Positions 7,734 to 18,545 of a stretch of DNA of 64,000 nucleotides are shown piece by piece. Origin of the DNA: Micromonospora halotolerans (GTDB lineage: Bacteria; Actinomycetota; Actinomycetes; Mycobacteriales; Micromonosporaceae); contig NZ_CP134876.1 of the NCBI RefSeq assembly GCF_032108445.1, positions 6,758,001 through 6,822,000 of the forward strand, read 5' to 3'. Both the position numbers and the translations under genes were made by a program. Positions within the stretch are counted from its first letter, which is position 1, and the number at the start of each line of letters is the position of its first letter. The notes beneath the pieces are model-generated. The model made no database searches. It worked only from the letters and a program-made list of their open reading frames with translations, and was not told the origin of the DNA.

Positions 7734-9467
7734 TCAGAGCGCCACGATCGCGGCGGACTCCGGGGGCAGCTCGATGCCGTCGCGCATCACGGTGACCCCC
7801 TCGGACGTGGCGAGCAGCACGCGGCGCACCACGCCGGGCAGGTTGATGCGCTGCGCCTTGCCGGCCAGGTTCGCCACCACGAGGCAGCCGCCCCGCCGCA
7901 TCAGCAGGAACTGGTCGCCGTGGCGGACGTCGACCTGGCCGAGCCGGGGGTCGGACAGGTCGGGACGCTGCTTGCGCAGGGCGATGAGCCGCCGGTAGAA
8001 GTCGTACATCTCCCGGTGTTCGGGCTTGTCCAGCTCGGCCCAGTCGAGCCGGGAGCGGACGAAGGTCTGCGGGTCCTGCGGGTCGGGCACGTCCCCCGGC
8101 GGCCAGCCGTGCGCGGCGAACTCCCGCCGGCGCCCGGTCGCGACCGCGGTGGCCAGCTCGGGCTCGGGGTGACTGGTGAAGAACTGCCACGGCGTGCTGG
8201 CCGCCCACTCCTCCCCCATGAACAGCATCGGGGTGAAGGGCGCGGTCATCAGCAGGGTGGCGCCGACGCGCAGCAGCCCGGCGGAGAGCGTCTGGGAGAT
8301 CCGGTCCCCGGTGGCCCGGTTGCCGATCTGGTCGTGGTTCTGCAGGTACGCCACGAACCGGTGCCCCGGCGTGCGCTGCCGGTCGACGGGCCGGCCGTGG
8401 CTGCGGTTGCGGAAGCTCGACCAGGTGCCGGCGTGGAAGAACGCGCCGGTCAGCACGTCGGTCAGGCATTCGAGGGAGCCGAAGTCACCGTAGTAGCCCT
8501 GCCGTTCCCCGGTGAGCAGGGTGTGCAGCGCGTGGTGGGCGTCGTCGTTCCACTGGGCGTGCAGCCCGTACCCGCCGGCCTCCCGAGGGGTGATCAGCTT
8601 CGGGTCGTTCAGGTCGCTCTCGGCGATCAGCGACAGCGGCCGGCCCAGGTGGGTGGAGAGCGCCTCCACCTCGGCGGCCACCTCCTCCAGGACGTGGGTG
8701 GCCCGGGAGTCGGGCATGGCGTGCACGGCGTCCAGCCGAAGCCCGTCCACGTGGTAGTCGCGCAGCCACATGAGCACGCTGTCGACGATGTAGCGGCGTA
8801 CCCCGTCGGAGTGCGGCCCGTCCAGGTTGACCGTGCGGCCCCAGGTGTTGCTCTGCTCGGTGAGGTACGGCGCGAAGCGCGGCGCGTAGGCCCCGGAGGG
8901 CCCGAAATGGTTGTAGACGACGTCGAGGATCACCCCCAGCCCCTTGGCGTGCGCCGCGTCGACGAAACGCTTGAGCCCGTCCGGCCCGCCGTACGGCTCG
9001 TGCGGCGCGTACCAGCAGACCCCGTCGTAGCCCCAGTTGTGCTCGCCGTTGAAGGCGTTGACCGGGAGCAGCTCGACCAGGTCGACGCCGAGGTCGACCA
9101 GGTGGTCGAGGCGGCCGATCGCCGCGTCGAAGGTGCCCTCCGGGGTGAAGGTGCCGATGTGCAGCTCGTAGAGGACGCTGCCGGGCAGCTGCCGCCCGGT
9201 CCAGTCCTGGTCGGTCCAGCGGTACGCGGCATGGTCGTAGCGGCGGCTCGGCCCGTGCACGCCCTGCGGCTGCCAGGCCGACCGGGGGTCGGGCAGGACC
9301 TGCTCGTCGTCGTCGAGCAGGAACGCGTAGTCGGTGCCCGGCCCGGCGCCGGGCACCTCGACCCGCCACCAGCCGCCCGGCCCGGGGCGCATGTCGTGGT
9401 CGGCGACGCCGGGCAGGCGCAGCCGCACCCGGGCGGCTTCGGGCGCCCACACCGTGAACTCGGTCAT
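7734..9467 (-). CDS. treZ: Malto-oligosyltrehalose trehalohydrolase
   Basis: A 577-residue GH13 enzyme that releases trehalose from maltooligosyl-trehalose, the second step of the TreY-TreZ pathway. The N-terminal CBM48-like domain (about 1-90) starts MTEFTVWAPEAARVRL. The catalytic barrel has DGLRLDAVHAM (nucleophile near 243), LIAESDLN (acid/base near 281) and LQNHDQIGNRA (near 378), plus the TreZ-typical VELLPVNAFNGEHNWGYDG loop. Its ATG overlaps the treY stop by four bases (ATGA), so translation is coupled. It is the last gene of glgX-treY-treZ. Trehalose serves as a compatible solute and carbon store. Confidence 0.97.
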   Translation of the reverse strand: MTEFTVWAPEAARVRLRLPGVADHDMRPGPGGWWRVEVPGAGPGTDYAFLLDDDEQVLPDPRSAWQPQGVHGPSRRYDHAAYRWTDQDWTGRQLPGSVLYELHIGTFTPEGTFDAAIGRLDHLVDLGVDLVELLPVNAFNGEHNWGYDGVCWYAPHEPYGGPDGLKRFVDAAHAKGLGVILDVVYNHFGPSGAYAPRFAPYLTEQSNTWGRTVNLDGPHSDGVRRYIVDSVLMWLRDYHVDGLRLDAVHAMPDSRATHVLEEVAAEVEALSTHLGRPLSLIAESDLNDPKLITPREAGGYGLHAQWNDDAHHALHTLLTGERQGYYGDFGSLECLTDVLTGAFFHAGTWSSFRNRSHGRPVDRQRTPGHRFVAYLQNHDQIGNRATGDRISQTLSAGLLRVGATLLMTAPFTPMLFMGEEWAASTPWQFFTSHPEPELATAVATGRRREFAAHGWPPGDVPDPQDPQTFVRSRLDWAELDKPEHREMYDFYRRLIALRKQRPDLSDPRLGQVDVRHGDQFLLMRRGGCLVVANLAGKAQRINLPGVVRRVLLATSEGVTVMRDGIELPPESAAIVAL

Positions 9468-11800
9468 GCGGCTGCCTCCACGGAAACGGTGGGAACGAGG
9501 AGGGCGACGGGATAGCTGCTCAGCAGATCGTGCATCAGCAGCTCAGACCCACTGTAGACCCGACCGGTGAACACGTCGGTAACACTGTTGCCGGAAATCG
9601 CCAGCGTCGTGTCGCGCCAACCGCCGGCGCGGGCCAGCCGCAGCGGCAGGCGGGTGGCCACGGCGATGGCGCCGCCCCGGTCGAAGGCCACCGCGTGCGC
9701 GCCGGCCGGCCCGTGCGCCGGCACCGGCCGGTAGCCGGTGAACAGCTCCGGGCGGTCCCGGCGCAGCCGCAGGGTCCGCGAGACCACGAGCAGCTTGGCC
9801 GCGCCGTCGGCGGCCACCGCGGGCCGCCAGCCGGCGTCGAGCCGGGCCAGCAGCTCCCGGCGTACGGCGAAGTCGACCGGGCGGCGGTTGTCCGGGTCGA
9901 CCAGGGAGTTCTCCCACAGCTCGGTGCCCTGGTAGGTGTCCGGCACCCCGGGCATGGCGAGCTGGACGAGCTTCTGCCCGAGCGAGTTCGACCAGCCGGC
10001 CGGGGCGATCTCGTCGGCGAACGCGGTGAGCTGGGCGTGCAGCTCCGGGTCGTCGTACATGCGGTCGACGAGGGCGTGCAGATCGTGCTCGAACGCCGGG
10101 TCGGGGTCGGCCCAGCTGGTCGACACGGACGCCTCCCGGGCGGCCTTCTCCGCGTACCCGTGCAGGCGCTCGCGCTCGATGGGCCAGGCGCCGACGGCGG
10201 TCTGCCAGAGCAGGTGGGCGAAGGCGGGATCGGCCAGCGGCGCGCGGGACATCCAGTCGGCCACCCGCTCGGCCCAGCGGCCGGGCAGCTCGGACAGGAC
10301 GGCGAGCCGGGCCCGGACGTCCTCGCCCCGTTTGGTGTCGTGGGTGGAGAGGGTGGTCATGCCGGCCGGCCAGCGCACCTGCCGGGCGGCGGCGGCGCGG
10401 TGGAACTCGGCGGGCGGCACGCCGAAGTGGGCGGGGCTGCCGCCCACTTCGTTGAGCGCGACGAACCGGCTCCACCGGTAGTAGGCGGTGTCCTCCACAC
10501 CCTTGGCCATGACCGCGCCGGAGAACTGCGGGAAGCGGGCGGCCAGCTCGTGGTCGGGGTCGCGGAGCCGGGCGGTGACCGCGTCCAGCACGCCGGTCAG
10601 GTCGGGGCGGCGGCGGCCGGCCTCGGCGCGGGCGGCGGCGAGGTGCCGGGCGCCCTCCGGCGGGTAGCCGCGGTAGACCGGGAAGGCGGCGGCCAGCTCG
10701 GCGAGGGCCGACCGGACCTGCTCGCGGGGCAGCTCCGGGACGAGCGCGGCGAGCCGGCTCAGCTCGGCGGCGAGCAGCCGGGTGGCGGCCGCCAGCTTGG
10801 TGTCGTGGGTGAGGTCCTGCCACGAGGTGTGCCGGCCGGTGAGCCGCCCGTCGAGCGCCGTGAAGTCCGCCTCGGCGTCGGGGTCGACGAAGAGCCCGCC
10901 CGCCGCGGCCAGGGAGTCGTAGCCGGTGGTGCCGTCGACGGGCCAGTCCGGCAGCTCCTCGCCGTACTCCAGGATCTTCTCCACGACCAGCCAGGCACCG
11001 GGCGCGGCGGCGCGCAGCCGGGCCAGGTAGCCGGCGGGGTCGCGCAGGCCGTCCGGGTGGTCGACCCGGATGCCGTCGAGGTCGCCGGCGGTGGCCCAGC
11101 GCAGGATCTCGGCGTGGGTGGCGCGGAAGACCTCCGGGTCCTCCACCCGCAGTCCGGCCAGGTCGGACACGGCGAAGAACCGGCGGTACGTCAGCTCGCT
11201 GTCGCCGCGCCGCCAGTCGACCAGCTCGTAGTGCTGCCGGTCGTGCACCTCGCGGGGCGTCCCGTCGCCGGTGCCGTCGGCGATCGGGAAGCGGTGCTCG
11301 TGGTAGCGCAGCTCCCCCTCGACGACCTTGAGGTCGTCCAGGGCGTCGGGGGTGTCGGCGAGCACCGGCAGCAGCAGCCGGCCCCGGTCCCAGTCGATGT
11401 CGAACCAGTCCGCGTACGCCGAGGCCCGGCTCCGGCGCAGCACGTCCCACCAGGCCGGGTTGGCGGCCGGCCGGGCCACCCCGGCGTGGTTGGGCACGAT
11501 GTCCACGACCAGGCCGAGCCCGGCCGCGCGCAGCGCCCGGACGAGGCGCTGGCGGCCGCCCTCGCCGCCGAGTTCCGGGTTGACCGCCCGGTGGTCGACC
11601 ACGTCGTAGCCGTGCTGGGAGCCGGGGGTGGCGGTGAGCAGGGGCGCGCTGTAGAGGTGGGTGACGCCCAGGTCGGCCAGGTAGCCGGCGAGGCCGGCGG
11701 TGGCGTCGAGGTCGAAGCCGGGACGGACCTGGACACGGTAGGTCGACCCCACCCGCGTCGTCGTCGCCGTCGTGTCGTGGGGGTGGGGGGTGTCGGGCAT
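9464..11800 (-). CDS. treY: Malto-oligosyltrehalose synthase
   Basis: A 778-residue GH13 enzyme that isomerises the reducing-end alpha-1,4 bond of maltodextrins to alpha,alpha-1,1. It starts with TYRVQVRPGFDLDATAGLAGYL and the YSAPLLTATPGSQHGYDVVDH region typical of TreY. Catalytic segments are DGIRVDHPDGL (near residue 243), VVEKILEYGEELP (near 272) and TTLSTHDTKRGEDVRAR (near 486); VPDTYQGTELWENSLVDPDNRRPVD closes the active site. Length is normal for the family. The ATG at 11800 lies two bases after the glgX stop. An apparent open frame continuing upstream to about 13.8 kb is a shadow of glgX. Confidence 0.97.
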   Translation of the reverse strand: MPDTPHPHDTTATTTRVGSTYRVQVRPGFDLDATAGLAGYLADLGVTHLYSAPLLTATPGSQHGYDVVDHRAVNPELGGEGGRQRLVRALRAAGLGLVVDIVPNHAGVARPAANPAWWDVLRRSRASAYADWFDIDWDRGRLLLPVLADTPDALDDLKVVEGELRYHEHRFPIADGTGDGTPREVHDRQHYELVDWRRGDSELTYRRFFAVSDLAGLRVEDPEVFRATHAEILRWATAGDLDGIRVDHPDGLRDPAGYLARLRAAAPGAWLVVEKILEYGEELPDWPVDGTTGYDSLAAAGGLFVDPDAEADFTALDGRLTGRHTSWQDLTHDTKLAAATRLLAAELSRLAALVPELPREQVRSALAELAAAFPVYRGYPPEGARHLAAARAEAGRRRPDLTGVLDAVTARLRDPDHELAARFPQFSGAVMAKGVEDTAYYRWSRFVALNEVGGSPAHFGVPPAEFHRAAAARQVRWPAGMTTLSTHDTKRGEDVRARLAVLSELPGRWAERVADWMSRAPLADPAFAHLLWQTAVGAWPIERERLHGYAEKAAREASVSTSWADPDPAFEHDLHALVDRMYDDPELHAQLTAFADEIAPAGWSNSLGQKLVQLAMPGVPDTYQGTELWENSLVDPDNRRPVDFAVRRELLARLDAGWRPAVAADGAAKLLVVSRTLRLRRDRPELFTGYRPVPAHGPAGAHAVAFDRGGAIAVATRLPLRLARAGGWRDTTLAISGNSVTDVFTGRVYSGSELLMHDLLSSYPVALLVPTVSVEAAA

Positions 11801-11802
11801 GG

Positions 11803-13923
<2,121 letters not shown>

Positions 13924-14241
13924 GTCGCTCCTTCGGCCATGATCATGAGCGCACCGGACGGGCGGACCGCCGGTGCGCACGCCGCTTATGCCCCGCCACA
14001 CGCTCCGCCAATCCACCCGTTCGGACCGTAACCGATTTCCACCCACCTGAGGCCGCCTGGACCTTCGGGTGTTGTCCGTCACGATCGCCCTTTTCGAGAT
14101 GCGGGTTCGCGCCGGATGGCTTTTCCTGGATCGCGGACGCGCGTGCCCGCGCGGGTCCACCCGGCCGTTCGGCCGCCCCACCACGCTCCCCACGCCGCCA
14201 CCGACGTCGGCGCGTACCAGCATGCATGGACGGAGATCGAT
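13924..14241. other. Divergent intergenic region between glgX and the GT4 gene
   Basis: About 318 bases without a convincing gene. It must contain the leftward promoter of glgX-treY-treZ and the rightward promoter of the glycosyltransferase. An imperfect inverted repeat at 14135-14158 (GGAC-CGCG arms pairing with CGCG-GTCC, one mismatch, short loop) is a possible regulator site. I see no convincing -35/-10 pair. Confidence 0.5.
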
Positions 14242-15639
14242 GTGACCACCCTGCGGGTCGGCGCGCAGCCCGCCACCGCGACGGACCGGACCCACCGGCC
14301 CACCCTCACCTCCCGCCCGACCCTCCCCCCGCAGCCCGGCGTGCCGGCCCGGAAGCAGCGCATCCTCATGCTGTCGTGGGAGTACCCGCCGGTGCTCGTC
14401 GGTGGCCTCGGCCGCCACGTGCACGCGCTCTCCGTCGCCCTGGCCGCCGCCGGCCACGAGGTCACCGTCGTCACCCGGCACGCCGACGGCGCGCCGCTGG
14501 AGGAGTACGCCGACGGCGTGCGGATCGTCCGCGCCGCCGAGGACCCGGTCACCTTCCCGCTCGCCACCGGATCGCTGCTGGCCTGGACCATGGCGTTCAA
14601 CCACACCCTCACCCGGGTGGCGCTGCGCGCCGCCGAGTCCGGCGCGTACGACGTCATCCACGCCCACGACTGGCTGGTCGCGCACACCGCCATGACCCTG
14701 CGCGAACACCTGGACGTGCCCCTGGTCAGCACCATCCACGCCACCGAGGCCGGCCGGCACCAGGGCTGGCTGCCCGAGGAGATGAACCGCACCATCCACG
14801 GCGTCGAGCACTGGCTGGCCAGCGAGTCGGGCCGGGTGATCGTCTGCTCCGGCTACATGCGCGACGAGGTGGGCGCGCTGTTCGGAGTGGAGCCCGCCCG
14901 GGTCGACGTGGTGCCCAACGGGGTCGAGCCGCACCGCTGGCGGGTGCCCGGCTCGGCGGTCGCCGCCGCCCGCGCCCGGTTCGCCGGCGACGGCCCCCTG
15001 GTCACCTTCGCCGGCCGGCTGGTCTACGAGAAGGGCGTGCAGCACCTGCTCGCCGGCCTGCCCCGGCTGCGCGACCGGCACCCCGGGCTGCGCGCCGTGA
15101 TCGTCGGCGACGGCCCGTACCGGGCGACCCTGGAGGACGAGGTGCACCGGCTCGGGCTCGGCGGCACGGTGAGCATGCCGGGCTTCCTCGGTGGCACCGA
15201 CCTGCCCGCCGTGATGGCCGCCTCGGACTGCTTCGCGGTGCCGAGCATCTACGAGCCGTTCGGCATGGTGGCCCTGGAGGGGGCCGCCGCCGGCGCGCCG
15301 CTCGCGGTGGCCCGCACCGGCGGGCTGGCCGAGATCGTCGAACCGGGCGTCACCGGGCTGACCTTCGCCCCGCAGGACCCGGACGGGCTCGCCGAGGCGG
15401 TGCACGCGCTGCTCTCCGACCGGGACCGGGCGCGACTGCTCGCCCGGCGCGCCCGCGCCATGGTCCACGAGCAGTACGGCTGGTCGGCCATCGCGTCCCG
15501 CACGGCCTCCGCGTACGCCGCGGCCATCGCCGGCGATCCCGCGTTCACCGCCGCCCGGACCGAGCAGCGGATGACCGCCGGCCGTGCCCTGCCCGCCCTG
15601 CCGGAAGGCAACCTGCTGGCCGCCGCCGGCCTGCGCTGA
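14242..15639 (+). CDS. GT4 glycosyltransferase, glycogen/maltose-1-phosphate synthase-like
   Basis: A 465-residue retaining glycosyltransferase with two Rossmann domains. The N-terminal domain starts near residue 35 with RILMLSWEYPPVLVGGLGRHVHAL, the donor/acceptor glycine loop of glycogen synthase-like GT4 enzymes. The C-terminal domain has VTFAGRLVYEKGVQHLL (near 253) and the EPFGMVALE Ex7E motif (near 337-345). Actinobacterial relatives include the GlgA/GlgM type of alpha-glucan enzymes; being divergent from glgX-treY-treZ, an alpha-glucan role is plausible, but another acceptor cannot be excluded. GTG 14242 is chosen because GGAG lies at 14232-14235. A strong hairpin terminator follows. 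Confidence 0.8.
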   Translation: MTTLRVGAQPATATDRTHRPTLTSRPTLPPQPGVPARKQRILMLSWEYPPVLVGGLGRHVHALSVALAAAGHEVTVVTRHADGAPLEEYADGVRIVRAAEDPVTFPLATGSLLAWTMAFNHTLTRVALRAAESGAYDVIHAHDWLVAHTAMTLREHLDVPLVSTIHATEAGRHQGWLPEEMNRTIHGVEHWLASESGRVIVCSGYMRDEVGALFGVEPARVDVVPNGVEPHRWRVPGSAVAAARARFAGDGPLVTFAGRLVYEKGVQHLLAGLPRLRDRHPGLRAVIVGDGPYRATLEDEVHRLGLGGTVSMPGFLGGTDLPAVMAASDCFAVPSIYEPFGMVALEGAAAGAPLAVARTGGLAEIVEPGVTGLTFAPQDPDGLAEAVHALLSDRDRARLLARRARAMVHEQYGWSAIASRTASAYAAAIAGDPAFTAARTEQRMTAGRALPALPEGNLLAAAGLR

Positions 15640-15650
15640 CCCGAACCACG

Positions 15651-15686
15651 ACGGCCGCCGGCCCCCCGCACCGGGCCGGCGGCCGT
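15651..15686 (+). terminator. Intrinsic-type hairpin after the GT4 gene
   Basis: A perfect 14-base-pair inverted repeat (arms 15651-15664 and 15673-15686) with an 8-base loop lies 11 bases after the glycosyltransferase stop. There is no T-tract, which is usual for high-GC actinomycete terminators. Confidence 0.75.
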
Positions 15687-15733
15687 TATGGACGTCTCCC
15701 CAGGGCTGCCGCGTCGGCCCTAGGATCGCGATC

Positions 15734-16234
15734 ATGCGCGAGGTGGGGCTGACGGTTCGGCTGGCGGGCCTGGCGGATGTTCCCTCGTTGGTGGAATTGC
15801 GGCTGGCCAACGCCGAGGCCCACCTCGCCCTCGATCCTGACGTCTACCGCGTTCCGCGGCGCGAGGCGGTGGTGCGCCACTTCACGGCCGTGCTGGGCGA
15901 CGAGGCGGGACGGGACGCGATTCTCGTCGCCGAGGATCGGGACGGCCGGGTCGTCGGGATGATCGAGGTGCTGCGGCAGTCCGAGCCGCCGGAGCATCAG
16001 ATCCTGCGTCCTGAGCCGTCGGCGCAGGTGCACACGGTCGTGCTGCCCGATGCGAGAGGGCTCGGGGTGGGAGCAGCGTTGCTGGACGCGGCCGAACGGT
16101 GGGCGACCGACCGAGGGATCACGTACCTGTCCGCCGGCATCCACCACCGCAATGTCGGTGCGGTGCGCTTCTACGGTCGGCACGGCTACACCGACGCCGG
16201 TTTCTCCCTGGGCAGGCGTCTGGGCGTCCGGTGA
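15734..16234 (+). CDS. GNAT-family N-acetyltransferase
   Basis: A 166-residue acetyltransferase starting MREVGLTVRLAGLADVPSLVELR. The acetyl-CoA site is QVHTVVLPDARGLGVGAALLDAAERWA (about 97-122), and HRNVGAVRFYGRHGYTDAGFSLGRRL (about 138-162) is the N-x-x-A-x-x-F/Y-Y-x-x-x-G-F/Y motif of GNAT enzymes. The substrate is unknown. The gene uses more T- and G-ending codons (GTT, TTG) than its neighbours, a mild hint of separate history, but it is too short for a firm claim. It stands alone between the terminator and the convergent esterase gene. Confidence 0.8.
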   Translation: MREVGLTVRLAGLADVPSLVELRLANAEAHLALDPDVYRVPRREAVVRHFTAVLGDEAGRDAILVAEDRDGRVVGMIEVLRQSEPPEHQILRPEPSAQVHTVVLPDARGLGVGAALLDAAERWATDRGITYLSAGIHHRNVGAVRFYGRHGYTDAGFSLGRRLGVR

Positions 16235-16271
16235 CCAGTGGTACGCCCGACCGCGCGTCGGCTGCGGAAGA

Positions 16272-17165
16272 TCAGTTGGATCGTCGGCCCAGCACCTGCG
16301 CCGCGTCGCCGAGGAAGCGGTCCTCCGCCGCGGCGGCGGCTGGTGACACGTCCCGCAGGGTCGGGAAGTCGTGGACCAGTCCGGGCTCACGCCGGTGCGT
16401 CACCGCCACGCCGGCGGCCCGCAGGCGCGCGACGTAGGCCTCACCCTCGTCGCGCAGGGGATCGTGCTCGGCGGTCACGACGAGGGCCGGCGGCAGACCT
16501 CGCAGGTCCGCGACGAGTGGATTGGTCAGCGGCGAGTCGCGGGTGTCGGGGTCGGGCAGCCACATGGCGACCCATCGACGAAGGGTGCCGGCATCGAGCA
16601 GCCAGCCGCGCCCCTTGTCCTCGACGCTCGGACACCGGAGCGTGGGATCGGCGTTCGGGCAGACCAGCAGCTGCGCCACCAGGGGGACCTCGTCGCGCAG
16701 CCGCAGCGCCGTCAGGATCGCGATGAGACCACCGGCCGAGTCCCCGGCCACCGCCACCGGTGTCCCGTCGCCGGCCACCCGCCGGACCACCCCCACCGCG
16801 TCGTCGACCGCCGCCGGCCAGGGATGTTCCGGCGCGCGTCGGTAGTCGACCGCGACCACCGACGCCGCCGTGGCCACGGCGAGCCGCCGCGCCTGCGCGT
16901 CGTGCGTGTCGAGGTCTCCCAGCACGAACCCGCCACCGTGGAGGTAGACGACCGCCGGGTCCGCGCCCGGCGCGTACACCCGCACCGGGACACCGGCCAT
17001 CGTCGTGTCGACGGTCGGGACGTCCGGTCCCGGCGTACGCGCCGCGGCCCGGGCGCGGGACGCCTCACGCGAGGTCGTCACGTCCGGTTCGCCGACGGCG
17101 GGCTGGGCCCTCGCGGTCCGCAGGAACGCGGCCAGCTGGTCGTCAGCGATGAAGTCCTCCGGCAC
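16272..17165 (-). CDS. Alpha/beta hydrolase, hormone-sensitive-lipase-family esterase
   Basis: A 297-residue esterase of the HSL/LipH family. [18 protein letters not shown] (about 73-90) carries the HGGG oxyanion motif, [14 protein letters not shown] (about 138-151) the nucleophile serine, [14 protein letters not shown] (about 236-249) the aspartate, and [11 protein letters not shown] (about 267-277) the histidine. Such enzymes hydrolyse short-chain esters in the cytoplasm. The ATG at 17165 begins [15 protein letters not shown]. It is divergent from the Nudix gene with a gap of about 90 bases. Confidence 0.85.
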   Translation of the reverse strand: MPEDFIADDQLAAFLRTARAQPAVGEPDVTTSREASRARAAARTPGPDVPTVDTTMAGVPVRVYAPGADPAVVYLHGGGFVLGDLDTHDAQARRLAVATAASVVAVDYRRAPEHPWPAAVDDAVGVVRRVAGDGTPVAVAGDSAGGLIAILTALRLRDEVPLVAQLLVCPNADPTLRCPSVEDKGRGWLLDAGTLRRWVAMWLPDPDTRDSPLTNPLVADLRGLPPALVVTAEHDPLRDEGEAYVARLRAAGVAVTHRREPGLVHDFPTLRDVSPAAAAAEDRFLGDAAQVLGRRSN

Positions 17166-17257
17166 GCAATCATGCTAGTGGGCCGGCCGGCTCCGGCTGG
17201 GCGGAAGCCGCGCGCCGACGGCCAGCGCCGGGGGTGCCGCCGTGGAATGATTCCGCG

Positions 17258-17686
17258 ATGGCCAGCTATGACATCGCGCTCGTCCTGCTCGTCGACCCCT
17301 CTGGCGCCGTTCTCCTGCAGCATCGCGACGAGCACGCGCCCGTCTCCCCGAACCAGTGGGGTCTGCCCGGCGGGCACATCGAGCCGGGCGAGACGCCGGA
17401 GCAGGCCGCCCGCCGGGAACTGCTGGAGGAGACCGGCCTGACCGCGGGCGAGCTGCATCCCTTCTGGAGCGGTCCGCGCCCGGACGAGGAGGGCTTCCCG
17501 CACACGGTCAACGTCCACGTCTTCCGCGGCGCGACCGACGCCCGTCAGGAGGACGTGGTGCTCGGCGAGGGACGCGCCATGGTCTTCGTCCCCCGCGACG
17601 AGGTGCTCGACCGGGACCTGGCGGTTTCCTCCGCGCTGGTCCTCCCGCTGCACCTCGGGGTCGGCCCGACGGCTCGACCCGCATGA
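17258..17686 (+). CDS. Nudix hydrolase
   Basis: A 142-residue Nudix protein. The complete box Gx5Ex7REUxEExGU is present as [23 protein letters not shown] from about residue 35. The upstream strand QWGLPGG is typical of pyrophosphohydrolases acting on nucleoside diphosphate derivatives. The ATG at 17258 ([12 protein letters not shown]) is preferred over a GTG at 17234 because it gives the normal family N-terminus. The specific substrate cannot be inferred. Confidence 0.85.
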   Translation: MASYDIALVLLVDPSGAVLLQHRDEHAPVSPNQWGLPGGHIEPGETPEQAARRELLEETGLTAGELHPFWSGPRPDEEGFPHTVNVHVFRGATDARQEDVVLGEGRAMVFVPRDEVLDRDLAVSSALVLPLHLGVGPTARPA

Positions 17687-17780
17687 TCGTCTGGTCGTGA
17701 TCGTTCGTCCGGGCTGGTCGCGGCGGGTGCGGATCGGACAGACTCGCGTGAACCTGTCGCACGAGGTTCGAGGAGACGCG

Positions 17781-18437
17781 GTGCGGGTGCTTCTGGTGGA
17801 GGACGACCTGCGAGTCGCGTCCGCGCTCGCCGCCGCGCTGCGCCGCCGGGGCAACTACGTCATCACGGCCACGACCGCGTCGGAGGCGGCCGAGGCCGGG
17901 CCGGTCGACCTCCTGCTGCTCGACCTCAACCTGCCGGACCGGGACGGCCTGTCGCTGTGCCGGGAGATCCGCCGGCACAACGAGGACATCGCGATCATCG
18001 CGGTGACCGCCCGCGGCGACGAGCGGGACCGGGTGGCGGGGCTGCGGGCCGGCGCCGACGACTACGTGGTGAAGCCGTTCTCCATGGCGGAGCTGCAGGC
18101 CCGGATCGAGGCGGTGATGCGCCGCGCGTCCCGCGCCTCCCGGGCCGAGGCGGCGCTGGAGGTCGGCGACCTGCGCCTGGACCTGAACGCGCGGCGGGTC
18201 TGGCTCGCCGGCCGGGAGGTGGTCCTGACCCGCAAGGAGTTCGCGCTGCTCATGGCGCTGGCCCGGCAGGCGGGGACGGTGGTGCCCCGGGAGCGGCTGC
18301 TCATGGACGTCTGGCAGACCACCTGGGGCGCCGGCCACACCCTCGACGTCCACGTCGCCGCCCTGCGGGGCAAGCTCGACGACGCCGGCCTGGTGGAGAC
18401 CGTGCGCGGGGTGGGCTACCGGCTCCGGGCGGCCTGA
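17781..18437 (+). CDS. OmpR-family response regulator, orphan
   Basis: A 218-residue DNA-binding response regulator. The receiver begins VRVLLVEDD (acidic pocket), has the phosphoacceptor in LLLLDLNLPDRDG (Asp48) and the conserved lysine in YVVKPFS (near 97). The C-terminal winged helix (about 125-218) includes LTRKEFALLMALARQAG and VHVAALRGKLDD, typical of OmpR/PhoB. No histidine kinase gene is adjacent, so the partner is elsewhere or lost. GTG 17781 is chosen over the longer frame because AGGAG lies five bases upstream (17771-17775). Confidence 0.85.
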   Translation: MRVLLVEDDLRVASALAAALRRRGNYVITATTASEAAEAGPVDLLLLDLNLPDRDGLSLCREIRRHNEDIAIIAVTARGDERDRVAGLRAGADDYVVKPFSMAELQARIEAVMRRASRASRAEAALEVGDLRLDLNARRVWLAGREVVLTRKEFALLMALARQAGTVVPRERLLMDVWQTTWGAGHTLDVHVAALRGKLDDAGLVETVRGVGYRLRAA

Positions 18438-18545
18438 GCCGCCGATCCTCAGATCCACCTCAAGAAATCGGCCGTTGTCGACCAAGGACGGGCGGAGAAG
18501 CGTGTGCTGTCCGGACCGAGTCATCCCACCTGTTCGGGAGCCTCC

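Noticed and set aside
13924-15810. N-terminal extension of glgX of about 630 codons
   Set aside because: It is the antisense of the GT4 gene; the CBM48 domain and ribosome-binding site fix the start at 13923.
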